From assembly GCF_047303325.1 (NCBI RefSeq), contig NZ_JBKBEX010000012.1, forward strand, positions 62,001-126,000: a DNA stretch of 64,000 nt, given 5' to 3'. Made by a program: the position numbers and the translations under genes. The DNA is from Polaromonas sp047303325 (GTDB lineage Bacteria > Pseudomonadota > Gammaproteobacteria > Burkholderiales > Burkholderiaceae_C). Shown in pieces: positions 50,146 to 59,108 of the stretch (the stretch's first letter is position 1; the number at the start of each line of letters is the position of its first letter). Below the pieces are notes generated by a model. That model ran no database searches and was not told the origin of the DNA. It worked only from the letters and a program-made list of their open reading frames with translations.

Positions 50146-51169
50146 CCTTGCCCCCGACCTGACGCAAGCCGCCGGCTGGATGCCCATTGTCTTCCTGGTG
50201 GTGATGGGGCTGGCGATGCTGGCCTATGTGATCCTGGACGGCTACGACCTGGGCGTGGGCGTGCTGATGCGCCGCGCCAGCGACGACGACAAGGACACCA
50301 TGATCGCCAGCATAGGCCCCTTCTGGGACGCCAACGAAACCTGGCTGGTGCTGGGCGTGGGCATTCTGCTCACGGTGTTCCCGCTGGCGCACGGCGTCAT
50401 TCTGGGCGCGCTGTATTTGCCGGTGGCCTTCATGCTGATAGGCCTTACCTTGCGCGGCGTGGCCTTTGACTTTCGGGTGAAGGCGCGGGCCAGCCACAAG
50501 CCGCTGTGGAACCGCATGTTCTACACCGGCTCGCTGCTGGCGAGCTGGTCGCAGGGCTATATGCTGGGGTCGCTGATCACGGGTTTCGCCGCCACCTGGT
50601 GGACGATTGTGTTCAACGCCGTTATCGGCGCCGCACTGGTAGCGGCCTACTGCCTGCTGGGTTCGGGTTGGCTCATCATCAAGTCTGAAGGGGCGCTGCA
50701 GCTGCAGGCCGTGCGCTGGGCGCGCGCCAGCCTGTGGTTCACCATGGCCGGGGTGGCGGCGATTTCCATCGCCACGCCGCTGGTCAGCCACAGCATTTTC
50801 AACAAGTGGTTCTCCTTCCCCAACATCGTGCTGCTACTGCCCATTCCCGCCGCCACGTTGGTGCTGTTCGGCGTGATTTACCGCAGCCTGCAGCGCCTGC
50901 CGGTACGCCTGGCGCAGGGCAATGAGTACGGCGCCTGGGTGCCCTTCGGCGCCACGGTGGGCGTGTTTTTGCTGGCCTTCTACGGCCTGGCCTATAGCCT
51001 GTTCCCGTGGCTGGTGATAGACAGCCTGGACATCTGGAAAGCCGCCGCTGCGCCCGAAGCCATGGGCGTGATCCTGGCCGGAGCGGCGGTGGTGTTGCCC
51101 ATGATCATCGGCTACACCGTCTTTGCGTATCGCGTGTTCTGGGGCAAGAGCACAGCGCTGAAGTATTAG
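50138..51169 (+). CDS. cydB: Cytochrome bd-type quinol oxidase subunit II
   Basis: 343-residue CydB with eight to nine membrane helices. Opening MPIVFLVVMGLAMLAYVILD followed by GYDLGVGVL is the CydB signature, then IGPFWDANETWLVLG and GVAFDFR. It pairs with CydA. Ribosome site AAGGAAGGAG in the end of cydA. No cydX-like small gene follows; the next bases are an intergenic repeat. Confidence 0.96.
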   Translation: MLDLAPDLTQAAGWMPIVFLVVMGLAMLAYVILDGYDLGVGVLMRRASDDDKDTMIASIGPFWDANETWLVLGVGILLTVFPLAHGVILGALYLPVAFMLIGLTLRGVAFDFRVKARASHKPLWNRMFYTGSLLASWSQGYMLGSLITGFAATWWTIVFNAVIGAALVAAYCLLGSGWLIIKSEGALQLQAVRWARASLWFTMAGVAAISIATPLVSHSIFNKWFSFPNIVLLLPIPAATLVLFGVIYRSLQRLPVRLAQGNEYGAWVPFGATVGVFLLAFYGLAYSLFPWLVIDSLDIWKAAAAPEAMGVILAGAAVVLPMIIGYTVFAYRVFWGKSTALKY

Positions 51170-51261
51170 CCCCCACGTTCCCCCACTGCGTGTGGGTCGC
51201 TGCCCCCCGAGGGGGCCGCTGCGCCTGCGGCCCGGCAAAGCCGGTTCCGCGGCCCCTGCTA
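51170..51261 (+). repeat. Dispersed hairpin-forming intergenic repeat, copy 4
   Basis: Begins CCCCCACGTTCCCCC directly after the cydB stop; C-run/G-run hairpin CCCCC-CGA-GGGGG at about 51203-51215 and stem CCGGC-AAA-GCCGG at 51232-51244; ends GCGGCCCCTGCTAG. Lies between convergent cydB and the receiver-kinase gene. Confidence 0.8.
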
Positions 51262-51289
51262 GTGGAGAGAGAACCTGCGGCCTGTGTGT

Positions 51290-53362
51290 TTACAAACTAA
51301 TTTCGGGTGCGGGCGCTACGGCTTCGAGTTCCAGCAGGAAGGCCTCGGCCGATTCGTAGCGCTGCTCGGGGTTTTTGGCCATCAGCTTGTTGACGACGCC
51401 CTGCAGGTCGGCATGGGGGGGCGGCAGCGGAGGCGTCTCGGCGTTCAGGTGTTTGGCCAGCAGCAACTCGAGCGACTCGGCGATGTAAGGTCTGCGGTGG
51501 GCCAGCATTTCGAACAGCATCACGCCCAGACTGTAGAGGTCTGACTTGGCCGTCACCTTGCGGCCGGTGGCCTGCTCGGGGCTCATGTAATAGGGCGTGC
51601 CCACCACATCGCCGTGGTGGGTTTGTGTCAGGCCCATGCTTTGCGACTGCATGATGGACTTGGCGATGCCGAAATCGGCCAGCGCCACGCTGCCGTCGGC
51701 GCGCAGCATGACGTTTTCGGGTTTGATGTCGCGGTGCACGATGCCGTGCGCGTGAATGGCCGACAGGGCCTGGGCGACCTCGCGCGCGACCGTCAGCGCC
51801 TGCGGCCGCGTCAGGCTGGGGCCGAACAGGCTGCGCAGGTCGCCGCGCTCGAAGTACTCCATCGCGATGTAGGCGTGCTCGTCGGTAAAACCCTGGTCAT
51901 AGATCTTGATGACGTGCGGATGGTCTATCTTGCAGAGCAGGGCGTATTCCTGGATGAAGCGCACCAGGTGCTCGGAGGCCTCCTTGCCGCGCGAATCCAG
52001 CACCTTGAGCACGATGGGCAGGCCGTCGGATTCGCGCTCGCTCAGGTAGACCTCGGTCATGCCGCCCGCGCCTATCTTGCGCGTGATGCGGTAGCCCTTG
52101 AGCCGCACCGGCTCGCTGCCGGCGTCGAAACGCAAATCCTTGAGCGCCGAGAGCTTGGAGTCCAGCGCGCCCTTGACGGCGCGCGCGGTGATGTCGGAAT
52201 TTGCGCGCACCGCGTCGCTGATCTCGCGCGCGCGCTCGGTCAGGCTGGCCATGCCGTGGATCTTGTCTTCCATGGTGGTGACCAGGCCGGTGACCTCGGC
52301 CACGTCGATGGCCAGGTTCTTGCCCGGCACCACCAGCGAGGTGTGGGTTCCCGTCTGTATGCCGGTGCCGGCCAGGGCCAGGGCTTCTTCGCTGGCCATC
52401 ACTGTCCAGCCCATTTCCTCGGACGCGCTTTCCAGGCGCGCGGCCAGGGTTACGGTTTCGCCCACCGGCGTGACTTCCTTGTTCTGCTGCGTGCCGAGCT
52501 GGCACAGCGTGACGGCGCCGCTGTGGATGCCCACGCCCATGGCAAAGGGCGGCAGGGCGCGCGCGCCGAAGCGTTCGTCGAGCCAGTCGCGGAATTCATG
52601 CGTAGCCAGTGCCATGGCCAGGGCGGCGGAAATCGCGCGGCGCGGGGCCGGCAGCGGCGAGCCGGTCGTGGTGTCGGAAAACACGGCCATCAGGCCGTCG
52701 CCTATGAACTTGATGTGGCGGCCGCTGTTTTTGAGCACCGGCTCGGAGGTGCGCTCGAAGTATTCCGTGAGCAGCTGCGAGACTTCGGCGGCGCTGAGCT
52801 TTTCGGCGATGGAGGTGAAGTTGCGTATGCTGGCAACCAGCACGGTGGCGCTGGAGAGCTCCTCGGTCTGCGCCGTGGCCGGGATGTCCATGGGGATGGA
52901 GTCGGGCTGGTCGCCGCTGATGCGGTGGGAAAAGGCTGCGCGCAGGCGTTGCTCGCCGGCGGCCACCTCGGAATCTATGGCTTCGCGCACCCGCGCTTTT
53001 TTCTTGAGCTGGGCGTTCACCGCGTCCAGCAGTTCGGCGCGGCTGAAGGGCTTGGACAGGTAGTCGTCGGCGCCGGCCGTCATGCCGCGGCGCATGCTGT
53101 CGCGGTCGTCAAGCGCGGTGAGCAGCATGAAGGGGGTGTTGGCCAGCTCGCGGTCGGCACGCACGGTGGCCAGCAGCTCGAAGCCGTTCATGCCGGGCAT
53201 GCCGACGTCGGAGATGATCAGGTCCGGCCGGCTGGCGCGGGCCTGAGCCAGGCCTTGCAGGCCGTCGGGCGCGGCGGCGGTCTCAAAGCCCTCGAGCTTG
53301 AGCAGGCGCACGATGTTGCTGCGGATGGCGTCGTCGTCCTCGACGATCAGGATCTGGGTCAT
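51290..53362 (-). CDS. Receiver - class III cyclase-like - Ser/Thr kinase fusion
   Basis: 690-residue signalling protein. Residues 1-120: receiver with D52 (IISDVGMPG) and K104. Residues about 170-350: class III nucleotide cyclase-like domain, but degenerate: the first metal Asp is replaced by S178 (VASIRNFT), while K218 and D222 (KFIGDGLMAVF) and R309 remain; the usual GDxVN is GETVT (E302, T305). Residues about 422-680: Hanks-type kinase, complete, with G-loop GAGGMTEVY (431-439), K453, HRDIKPEN (D545) and DFG (D563). Eight bases after the PAS kinase stop, ribosome site GAGGATAG. Phosphotransfer may control the Ser/Thr kinase, with the cyclase-like part as a sensor or dimeriser. Confidence 0.92.
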   Translation of the reverse strand: MTQILIVEDDDAIRSNIVRLLKLEGFETAAAPDGLQGLAQARASRPDLIISDVGMPGMNGFELLATVRADRELANTPFMLLTALDDRDSMRRGMTAGADDYLSKPFSRAELLDAVNAQLKKKARVREAIDSEVAAGEQRLRAAFSHRISGDQPDSIPMDIPATAQTEELSSATVLVASIRNFTSIAEKLSAAEVSQLLTEYFERTSEPVLKNSGRHIKFIGDGLMAVFSDTTTGSPLPAPRRAISAALAMALATHEFRDWLDERFGARALPPFAMGVGIHSGAVTLCQLGTQQNKEVTPVGETVTLAARLESASEEMGWTVMASEEALALAGTGIQTGTHTSLVVPGKNLAIDVAEVTGLVTTMEDKIHGMASLTERAREISDAVRANSDITARAVKGALDSKLSALKDLRFDAGSEPVRLKGYRITRKIGAGGMTEVYLSERESDGLPIVLKVLDSRGKEASEHLVRFIQEYALLCKIDHPHVIKIYDQGFTDEHAYIAMEYFERGDLRSLFGPSLTRPQALTVAREVAQALSAIHAHGIVHRDIKPENVMLRADGSVALADFGIAKSIMQSQSMGLTQTHHGDVVGTPYYMSPEQATGRKVTAKSDLYSLGVMLFEMLAHRRPYIAESLELLLAKHLNAETPPLPPPHADLQGVVNKLMAKNPEQRYESAEAFLLELEAVAPAPEISL

Positions 53363-53370
53363 GTCTATCC

Positions 53371-55440
53371 TCAGGAGATGGGCAGGCTGACCGTGAACCG
53401 GGTGCCCGCGCCTGGCGTACTCGCCACCTCGATTTTGCCGTGGTGCAGGTCGACCGCATGTTTCACGATGGCCAGGCCTAGCCCGGAGCCCTGCCGGTTG
53501 CCCACATTGGAGCCCCGGTGGAAGCTCTCGAACAGGCGCGGAAGGTCCGACGCCGGTATGCCTATACCCTCGTCGCCGACCTGCAGGATGAGTTCGTCGC
53601 CGGACGGGTTTTGCCGGCGGTCCAGCGTCAGCACCACCACGCTGCCGGGGGCCGAATACTTGCAGGCGTTGGTCAGCAGGTTGGTGCAGATGTGGCGCAC
53701 CAGCCGCTCGTCGAGCATGACCAGCTGCGAAAACGCATCGTGGCCGACCGGCGCCTCGAATTCGATGGCGTGCTGGCCGGCATCGCTGGTGTGCACCTCG
53801 GTCACCAGCTTGCGGCACAGTGCCGCGATATCCAGCGGCCGCAGGTTGAGCCTGAGCTTGCCGGCATCGGCCTGGCCGACGGTCAGCATGTCCTCAAGCA
53901 TGCCCTGCATGCGCTTAACCGCGACCACCAGGTCGGCCATGATGTCCTGGCGCTCCCGGTGCGTGATTTTTTCGCCGTAGTGCTCGATGAGTTCGGCCGA
54001 GGAAAGAATCGTGGCCAGCGGCGTGCGGAACTCATGCGAGGCCATGGAGACGAAGCGGGTCTTGAGTTCGCCCAGCTCGCGCTCGCGCACCAGCGCGCGC
54101 CGGGTTTCCTCGTCGGCCTCCTTGCGGCGCGTGATGTCCACGTACGTCCAGACCGAGCCGTCCTCGGGCCGGCTGCGGTCCAGCGCCGAGCCGTCCAGCT
54201 GCACCCAGATCAGCTCGCCGTTCTTGCGGCGCATGCGCGCCTCGGCCGAGAACAAACCGGTCTGCATGATCTGCGTGTAGGCCAGCGCGCCCAGGCGTTC
54301 GAATTCCTCGTCGCTCGGGTAGTGCACCCGGGTTTCCTGGCCCAGCAGCTCCGCCGGGCTGTAGCCCAGCATGGCGGCCAGCGTGCGGTTGAGCCACTGA
54401 TGGCGCCGCTCCTTCAGGAAGGTGACGCCGACGGCGGTGGTCTCCAGGATGGCCTCGCGCTGCACCAGCGCGCTTTTAAGTTCTTCGTCGAGCCGGCGCC
54501 GTTCGCTGATGTCGGACATCAGCACCAGCAGGGCCGGCTCGCCGTCCCATTCGATGCGCGTGCCGTAGATGCTGGCCCAGCCGGTGCGCAGCGAGGGCGC
54601 CATGGCCTCACGCGGCGGCGTGATGAAACGGGCTTCGTAGGCATTGACCATGGTGCCCGACTGCATGAGCTCGCGCCGTTGCTGCACCATGAGGCGGTCG
54701 TCGGGATGGATCAGGTGCATGGAGGGCAGGCCTATGAGCACGCCGCCGAACAGCGCCTGCGCGCTCGCGTTGGCGAAGCGGACTATGCCTTTTTGCACCA
54801 CCAGGATGGTGTCGTTGACGTTTTCCACCACAGCGCGGTAGCGCTCGGCGGCCGAGCGGGTCAGGGCCTCCAGCCTCTTGCGTTCGGTGACGTCCTTCAG
54901 GAAAAAAAGGTCCGCCGGCGCGCCCTCCCAGTCCACCAGCACGCCATTGATTTCCACCCAGGAGACTGTTCCGTCGTCGCGCTGGAATCGCGCCTCAAAG
55001 GCCGGAACGACATTGCCGGCGGCGCGCAGCTTGTGCTTGCCGGAAACAAAGTCGCGGTCTTGCGGATGGATGAACTCGATCATGGGCCGGTCGGCCATGG
55101 TCTCGGCCTGCGTGCCCAGCAGGGCCAGGCAGGGCGGATTGGCAAAGCGCAGCAGGCCGCCCTGGCCGACGCAGATGTTTTCGGTCGCCAGGTCGACCAT
55201 GGTCTGGTAGCGCGCCAGCGAGGCGCTCAACTCGCGCGTGCGCAGCGCCACCCGGCGCGCGATCTCGGCCTCCATGGCGTCCTCGTCCGCGCGCAGCCCG
55301 TGGCCGGTCGTGCCCGGCGAGGCTGGGGAGGTCGGGTGTGCCTGAGCGGGCATGGAGTGTCGTGAAGCGCCGGTGAATGTCAGGAAAGTGGGTGCTGCGG
55401 AGGCCGGAAGCGGGAAAGAGGGGACAGGCAACCTTGCCAC
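53371..55440 (-). CDS. PAS-domain sensor histidine kinase
   Basis: 689-residue sensor kinase without clear membrane segments. Three PAS domains at about residues 75-190, 200-325 and 325-450 (DVTERKR, DISERRR and DITRRKE mark their ends). Histidine kinase core: H-box MASHEFRTPLAT, N-box NLLTNACKYS, G boxes VGDEGIGIP and GSGLGLAIV. It should phosphorylate the receiver of the following gene. Start uncertain: GTG at 55440 gives the longest form; an ATG at 55353 (residue 30) is also possible; neither has a strong ribosome site. Ligand of the PAS domains unknown. Confidence 0.92.
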   Translation of the reverse strand: MARLPVPSFPLPASAAPTFLTFTGASRHSMPAQAHPTSPASPGTTGHGLRADEDAMEAEIARRVALRTRELSASLARYQTMVDLATENICVGQGGLLRFANPPCLALLGTQAETMADRPMIEFIHPQDRDFVSGKHKLRAAGNVVPAFEARFQRDDGTVSWVEINGVLVDWEGAPADLFFLKDVTERKRLEALTRSAAERYRAVVENVNDTILVVQKGIVRFANASAQALFGGVLIGLPSMHLIHPDDRLMVQQRRELMQSGTMVNAYEARFITPPREAMAPSLRTGWASIYGTRIEWDGEPALLVLMSDISERRRLDEELKSALVQREAILETTAVGVTFLKERRHQWLNRTLAAMLGYSPAELLGQETRVHYPSDEEFERLGALAYTQIMQTGLFSAEARMRRKNGELIWVQLDGSALDRSRPEDGSVWTYVDITRRKEADEETRRALVRERELGELKTRFVSMASHEFRTPLATILSSAELIEHYGEKITHRERQDIMADLVVAVKRMQGMLEDMLTVGQADAGKLRLNLRPLDIAALCRKLVTEVHTSDAGQHAIEFEAPVGHDAFSQLVMLDERLVRHICTNLLTNACKYSAPGSVVVLTLDRRQNPSGDELILQVGDEGIGIPASDLPRLFESFHRGSNVGNRQGSGLGLAIVKHAVDLHHGKIEVASTPGAGTRFTVSLPIS

Positions 55441-55521
55441 AACTCACCGCGGCGGTAAAGACAGGAAAACATGCGCGCCAGGCGGCAAACCGGCCGGGTC
55501 CCCCCGGCCCTGCCCGCGCCT

Positions 55522-56505
55522 CTAGCCCCCGTGTTCGAGCGTGAAGCCCGCGTTACGGTCCTGTCCCAGCAGCGCGACCATTTGCGGCAGCGCGGCCTGC
55601 AGCTCGGCTTTCAGCGTGTGGGGCGGGTTGATGACAAACATGCCGCTGGCCGGCAGTCCGGGGCGAATCACCTCTCCGCTCGTATCTGTCGTTAACTTGC
55701 TGGATTTCACGGTTAAAGCGACATTTAGCCAGCTGCGACCCGCCTTGACGGCCAGGGTCTTGAGTTTGCGCGGCAAATCGTGCGCTTCGGGCCGCGGAAT
55801 GATGGGATACCAGACCACATAGGTGCCGGTGGCAAAACGCTTGAGGGCGTCGGCCATGCAGGTTGCCACACGCCCGTAGTCGCTTTTCATTTCATAGCTG
55901 GGGTCGCAGAGCACCATGGCGCGGCGGGCCGGCGGCGGCAAAAAGGTTTTCAGGGCTTCAAAGCCGTCTTCGCGGGCAACAGCGACCTGGCGGCCCACGC
56001 CCAGCTGTTCGATGTTGCCGGAAAGCGACTTGAAATCGGTGGGGTGCAGCTCGAACAGCTTGAGCTTGTCGCGCCCGCTGAGGAATTGCTGCTCGATAAA
56101 GGGGGAGCCCGGATAAATCTTGAGGTGGGCGATGTCGCCGGTTTCGGCGAACTGCGGGTTCAGGCCGCGCAGCAGGTCGATATAGTCCTGCAGCGCCGGC
56201 GCCCAGGCCGGGGCTGCGGGGATTCCGGCTCCGGATGCCACGGTTTTAGGAGCGGCCGTCGCTTTTTTGGCGGGGGCGGGAGCCGCTTTGGGCTCAGACA
56301 GCAGGCGGAAAATGCCTTCCTGGGCTTCGCCGCTGGTTTCGGTGTAATCGCCGTCGAGCCGGTACAGGCCCGCGCCCGCGTGGGTGTCGATCACGGTCAG
56401 CGCCGTGTCTTTCTGGGTCAGGTACTTCATCAACGCGATCAGCGTGGTGTGCTTGAGCACGTCGGCGTGGTTGCCTGCGTGAAAGGCGTGGCGATAGGAA
56501 AACAT
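55522..56505 (-). CDS. rlmJ: 23S rRNA (adenine(2030)-N6)-methyltransferase
   Basis: 327-residue RlmJ. Opening MFSYRHAFHAGNHADVLKH is diagnostic, followed by VIDTHAGAGLY (SAM loop) and catalytic CDPSYEMK, where Ser replaces the usual second Pro of DPPY-type motifs. It has an Ala/Pro/Lys-rich insert of about 35 residues (about 75-108) between SAM domain segments, not present in the E. coli protein. Start matches the family exactly. Confidence 0.93.
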   Translation of the reverse strand: MFSYRHAFHAGNHADVLKHTTLIALMKYLTQKDTALTVIDTHAGAGLYRLDGDYTETSGEAQEGIFRLLSEPKAAPAPAKKATAAPKTVASGAGIPAAPAWAPALQDYIDLLRGLNPQFAETGDIAHLKIYPGSPFIEQQFLSGRDKLKLFELHPTDFKSLSGNIEQLGVGRQVAVAREDGFEALKTFLPPPARRAMVLCDPSYEMKSDYGRVATCMADALKRFATGTYVVWYPIIPRPEAHDLPRKLKTLAVKAGRSWLNVALTVKSSKLTTDTSGEVIRPGLPASGMFVINPPHTLKAELQAALPQMVALLGQDRNAGFTLEHGG

Positions 56506-56556
56506 GGCCTATCCTACCTTCTCGCCGGGGGGAAATGCCCTAAAAACGACCGAATA

Positions 56557-56586
56557 TTGACGCAAGTCCTTGATTTTTCATATAAT
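56557..56586 (+). promoter_or_regulatory. Strong promoter of rplM-rpsI
   Basis: TTGACG at 56557-56562 and TATAAT at 56581-56586, spacer 18 bases, the best sigma70-type promoter in the window, with a leader of about 118 bases before rplM. Confidence 0.8.
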
Positions 56587-56710
56587 CGAGGGCTCTGCAG
56601 CGCCTAGTGGTTCCGCGGCAGGGCCAGCAAATACTGCCTAAGAGGTTCTCATCAGAAGAACACCGACCGCAGAAAAGAACCCGACAAACCATTTTTTCGA
56701 AAGAAAACTC

Positions 56711-57139
56711 ATGAAAACGTTCAGCGCAAAACCCGCTGACGTGACGCACGAGTGGTTTGTGATTGACGCGACCGACAAGGTCCTCGGACGAGTAGCCAGC
56801 GAAGTTGCTCTCCGTTTGCGCGGCAAACACAAGGCCATTTACACGCCTCACGTCGATACCGGTGACTTCATCGTCATCATCAACGCAGCCCAGCTGCGCG
56901 TCACCGGCGCCAAGTCGACCGACAAGATCTACTATCGCCATTCCGGATATCCAGGCGGCATCACTGCCACCAACTTCCGCGACATGCAAGCCAAGCACCC
57001 CGGCCGCGCTTTGGAAAAAGCCGTCAAGGGCATGCTGCCCAAGGGCCCGCTCGGCTACGCCATGATCAAGAAACTCAAGGTGTACGGTGGTGCAGAGCAC
57101 CCGCATACCGCCCAACAGCCCAAAGTGCTGGACATCTAA
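56711..57139 (+). CDS. rplM: 50S ribosomal protein L13
   Basis: 142-residue L13. MKTFSAKPADVTHEWFVIDA, then LGRVASEVALRLRGKHKAIY and DYVV-type segment (TGDFIVIINAAQLRVTG) and GMLPKGPLGYAM match the family along its length. First gene of the rplM-rpsI unit with a strong promoter and 10 bases before rpsI. Confidence 0.99.
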   Translation: MKTFSAKPADVTHEWFVIDATDKVLGRVASEVALRLRGKHKAIYTPHVDTGDFIVIINAAQLRVTGAKSTDKIYYRHSGYPGGITATNFRDMQAKHPGRALEKAVKGMLPKGPLGYAMIKKLKVYGGAEHPHTAQQPKVLDI

Positions 57140-57149
57140 GGAGCTATTG

Positions 57150-57542
57150 ATGATTGGTGAATGGAACAATGGCACCGGCCGTCGCAAATCCAGCGTCGCC
57201 CGTGTGTTTATCAAAAAAGGCACCGGCAAGATCACGATCAATGACCGTGACATCCAGGTGTTCTTCGGTCGTGAAACCTCGATCATGATCTGCCGCCAGC
57301 CCCTGTTTCTGACGAACCACGTCGAGACGTTTGACATCATGGTCAACGTCCACGGCGGCGGCGAGTCCGGCCAGGCCGGCGCGGTGCGCCACGGTATCAC
57401 CCGTGCGCTGATCGATTACGACGCAACGCTGAAGCCGGCCCTGAGCCAGGCCGGCTTTGTGACGCGCGATGCACGTGAAGTCGAACGTAAAAAAGTCGGT
57501 TTCCGTTCTGCTCGCCGCCGCAAGCAGTTCAGCAAGCGCTAA
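57150..57542 (+). CDS. rpsI: 30S ribosomal protein S9
   Basis: 130-residue S9. Opening IGEWNNGTGRRKSSVARVF and the C-terminal tail FRSARRRKQFSKR, which reaches the ribosomal P site, are diagnostic. Ribosome site AAGGAGCTATTG. An intrinsic terminator follows 15 bases later. Confidence 0.99.
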   Translation: MIGEWNNGTGRRKSSVARVFIKKGTGKITINDRDIQVFFGRETSIMICRQPLFLTNHVETFDIMVNVHGGGESGQAGAVRHGITRALIDYDATLKPALSQAGFVTRDAREVERKKVGFRSARRRKQFSKR

Positions 57543-57556
57543 TCCGCTTCGCTCCC

Positions 57557-57592
57557 AAAAAAGCCGCCTGGTTTGCGCCAGGCGGCTTTTTT
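57557..57592 (+). terminator. Intrinsic terminator after rpsI
   Basis: Stem GCCGCCTGG (57563-57571), loop TTTGCG, CCAGGCGGC (57578-57586), then six T. A-run on the left makes it usable in both directions. Confidence 0.95.
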
Positions 57593-57764
57593 CATGGCCC
57601 ATGCGTTTTTTTTGGCTGTTTCATCTGTCTGCTTGCCGTTAAGGCGTGTGGATGGGTAAAACACCCGGATGCAAACCCTTACCTCGGTTTGCCGGGTTAA
57701 TACTCGATGCGAGCCTCGTCTGCGTGCACAATGCACTCCCGAACCGAAAACCGCAGGGCCTTCC

Positions 57765-58472
57765 TTGAAATTTCGCCTGTTCCGCCGCCGCCTGACCATC
57801 AGTTCTCCGCGCATGTCGGTGCGCAGCTCGCTCCCCTGGCCTCTGCGCTGGATCGCCGGCGCGCTGATGCTGGGATTTTCGGGCGCGATCGCGCTGTGGG
57901 CCTTTGAGTTCGGCAAGGGCATCACCGGCACGGACAGCGGTACCAAGGAGGAACTGGTCCTGCTGCGGCAGGAGGTGGCCAACCTGCGCGCGGACCGCGA
58001 CAAGGCCCAGTCCATCGCCAACACCTCGGGCAGCCTGCTGACGGCCGAAAAAGCTGCCCAGGAAAAGATGATGAGCCAGATCCGGCAGCTGGAGGCCGAT
58101 AACCGCGGCCTGCGCGACGATCTCGGCTTTTTCGAAAAACTGCTGCCGGCCGGTAGCGCCGAAGTCGCCACCATCCGCAGCCTGCAGGCCGAAAAGCTGT
58201 CCGACACCCAGCTCCGGTGGCAGGTGCTGGTCATCCAGGCCGAGAAAGCCGCCCCGAATTTCAACGGAAAACTGGACCTGACCGTCCATGGAACCCAGGC
58301 CGGCAAGCCCTGGAGCATGACTTTGCCCGGAGGTCCGCAAACTTTACAGTTCAAACAGTACCGGCGTGTGGAAGGTGTCCTCGACTTGCCACCCCAAGCC
58401 GTGGTACAAACTGTTACAGCTAAGGTCATTGAAGGAACAACGGTCAGATCCGCCCAGACCTTTAAGCTTTGA
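57765..58472 (+). CDS. DUF6776-like membrane-anchored coiled-coil protein
   Basis: 235-residue protein with one membrane helix (about residues 24-45: WIAGALMLGFSGAIALWAF) near the N-terminus, a coiled-coil (LVLLRQEVANLRADRDKAQS...MSQIRQLEADNRGL) and a beta-rich periplasmic C-terminal part (LRWQVLVIQAEK, GKLDLTVHGT). The layout fits the DUF6776 family found upstream of bactofilin genes in Burkholderiales. Start uncertain: the TTG at 57765 gives MKFRLFRRRL, which I prefer; the frame is open from an ATG at 57669, and an ATG at 57813 also exists. It probably acts with the bactofilin at the cell envelope, inferred. Confidence 0.75.
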   Translation: MKFRLFRRRLTISSPRMSVRSSLPWPLRWIAGALMLGFSGAIALWAFEFGKGITGTDSGTKEELVLLRQEVANLRADRDKAQSIANTSGSLLTAEKAAQEKMMSQIRQLEADNRGLRDDLGFFEKLLPAGSAEVATIRSLQAEKLSDTQLRWQVLVIQAEKAAPNFNGKLDLTVHGTQAGKPWSMTLPGGPQTLQFKQYRRVEGVLDLPPQAVVQTVTAKVIEGTTVRSAQTFKL

Positions 58473-58525
58473 ATTCCCCCGCCATCCCACCCATCGCCAC
58501 ACCGACCCAGCACAGGAATCTTTGT

Positions 58526-58927
58526 ATGTTTGGAAAAAAGAAACAGCCGCCCATCAAAAGCCTGATTGCCCAGGGCAGCTGTATTGAAGGCAACCTGAAA
58601 TTCACCGACGGCCTGCGCATAGACGGCGAGGTCATAGGCGACATCCGCGCCGCCGAAGGCGGCTCCAGCATCCTGGTGATCAGCGAATCCGCCACCGTGA
58701 CCGGCTACATCCACGCCGACCACGTCATCATCAACGGCCGTGTCATGGGGCCCGTCCATGCGTCCGAGCTGCTGGAGCTGCAGCCCAAGGCCAGGATTGA
58801 GGGCGACGTGTCCTACAAGGCGCTTGAAATGCACCAGGGCGCCGTCATCTTTGGACAGTTGCGCCCCACCACGCACCCCGAGCTGGAAGAAAAGCCCACG
58901 CTCAAGCTGGCGGCCAACAATATCTGA
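58526..58927 (+). CDS. Bactofilin
   Basis: 133-residue polymer-forming cytoskeletal protein. Typical bactofilin core with repeated short beta-turn units: IAQGSCIEGNLKFTDGLRID, GEVIGDIRAAEG, SATVTGYIHADHVIINGRV, ARIEGDVSYKALEMHQGAVI. The N-terminus has FGKKKQPP, a membrane-binding basic tail. Bactofilins form non-polar filaments that organise cell wall or polar proteins. It is 53 bases after the DUF6776-like gene. Start at 58526 chosen by the family-typical MFGKKK. Confidence 0.94.
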   Translation: MFGKKKQPPIKSLIAQGSCIEGNLKFTDGLRIDGEVIGDIRAAEGGSSILVISESATVTGYIHADHVIINGRVMGPVHASELLELQPKARIEGDVSYKALEMHQGAVIFGQLRPTTHPELEEKPTLKLAANNI

Positions 58928-59108
58928 GTCAACGGGCTTGGTTTGGCGAGTAAGCGCTCACAAGTGGGCGGTGCGGCCTAACACGCATGGGCGTTATGGT
59001 TGATTGAATTGCTGTACTATTTGCCTGTCAGCGCCGCCAGAGCTAGAGCCTGAGCCGGAAAGCCCCGAATCGCGGACGATGTCCGCCTGATGATCAATTG
59101 GAGTCCCC
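58928..59108. other. Intergenic gap before erpA
   Basis: 181 bases between bactofilin and erpA. Contains AT-rich TTGATTGAATTGCTGTACTATTT near 59000-59022, a likely promoter area with -10 TACTAT, and the ribosome-site-like TTGGAG at 59099-59104. No clear IscR-type palindrome could be identified by eye. Confidence 0.4.

Noticed and set aside
51170..51289. cydX small subunit gene after cydB
   Set aside because: The gap holds only the intergenic repeat; no short membrane-helix frame with a ribosome site.
51290..53362. Active adenylate cyclase annotation
   Set aside because: The first metal-binding Asp is Ser178 and the GDxVN motif is changed, so catalytic activity should not be assumed.
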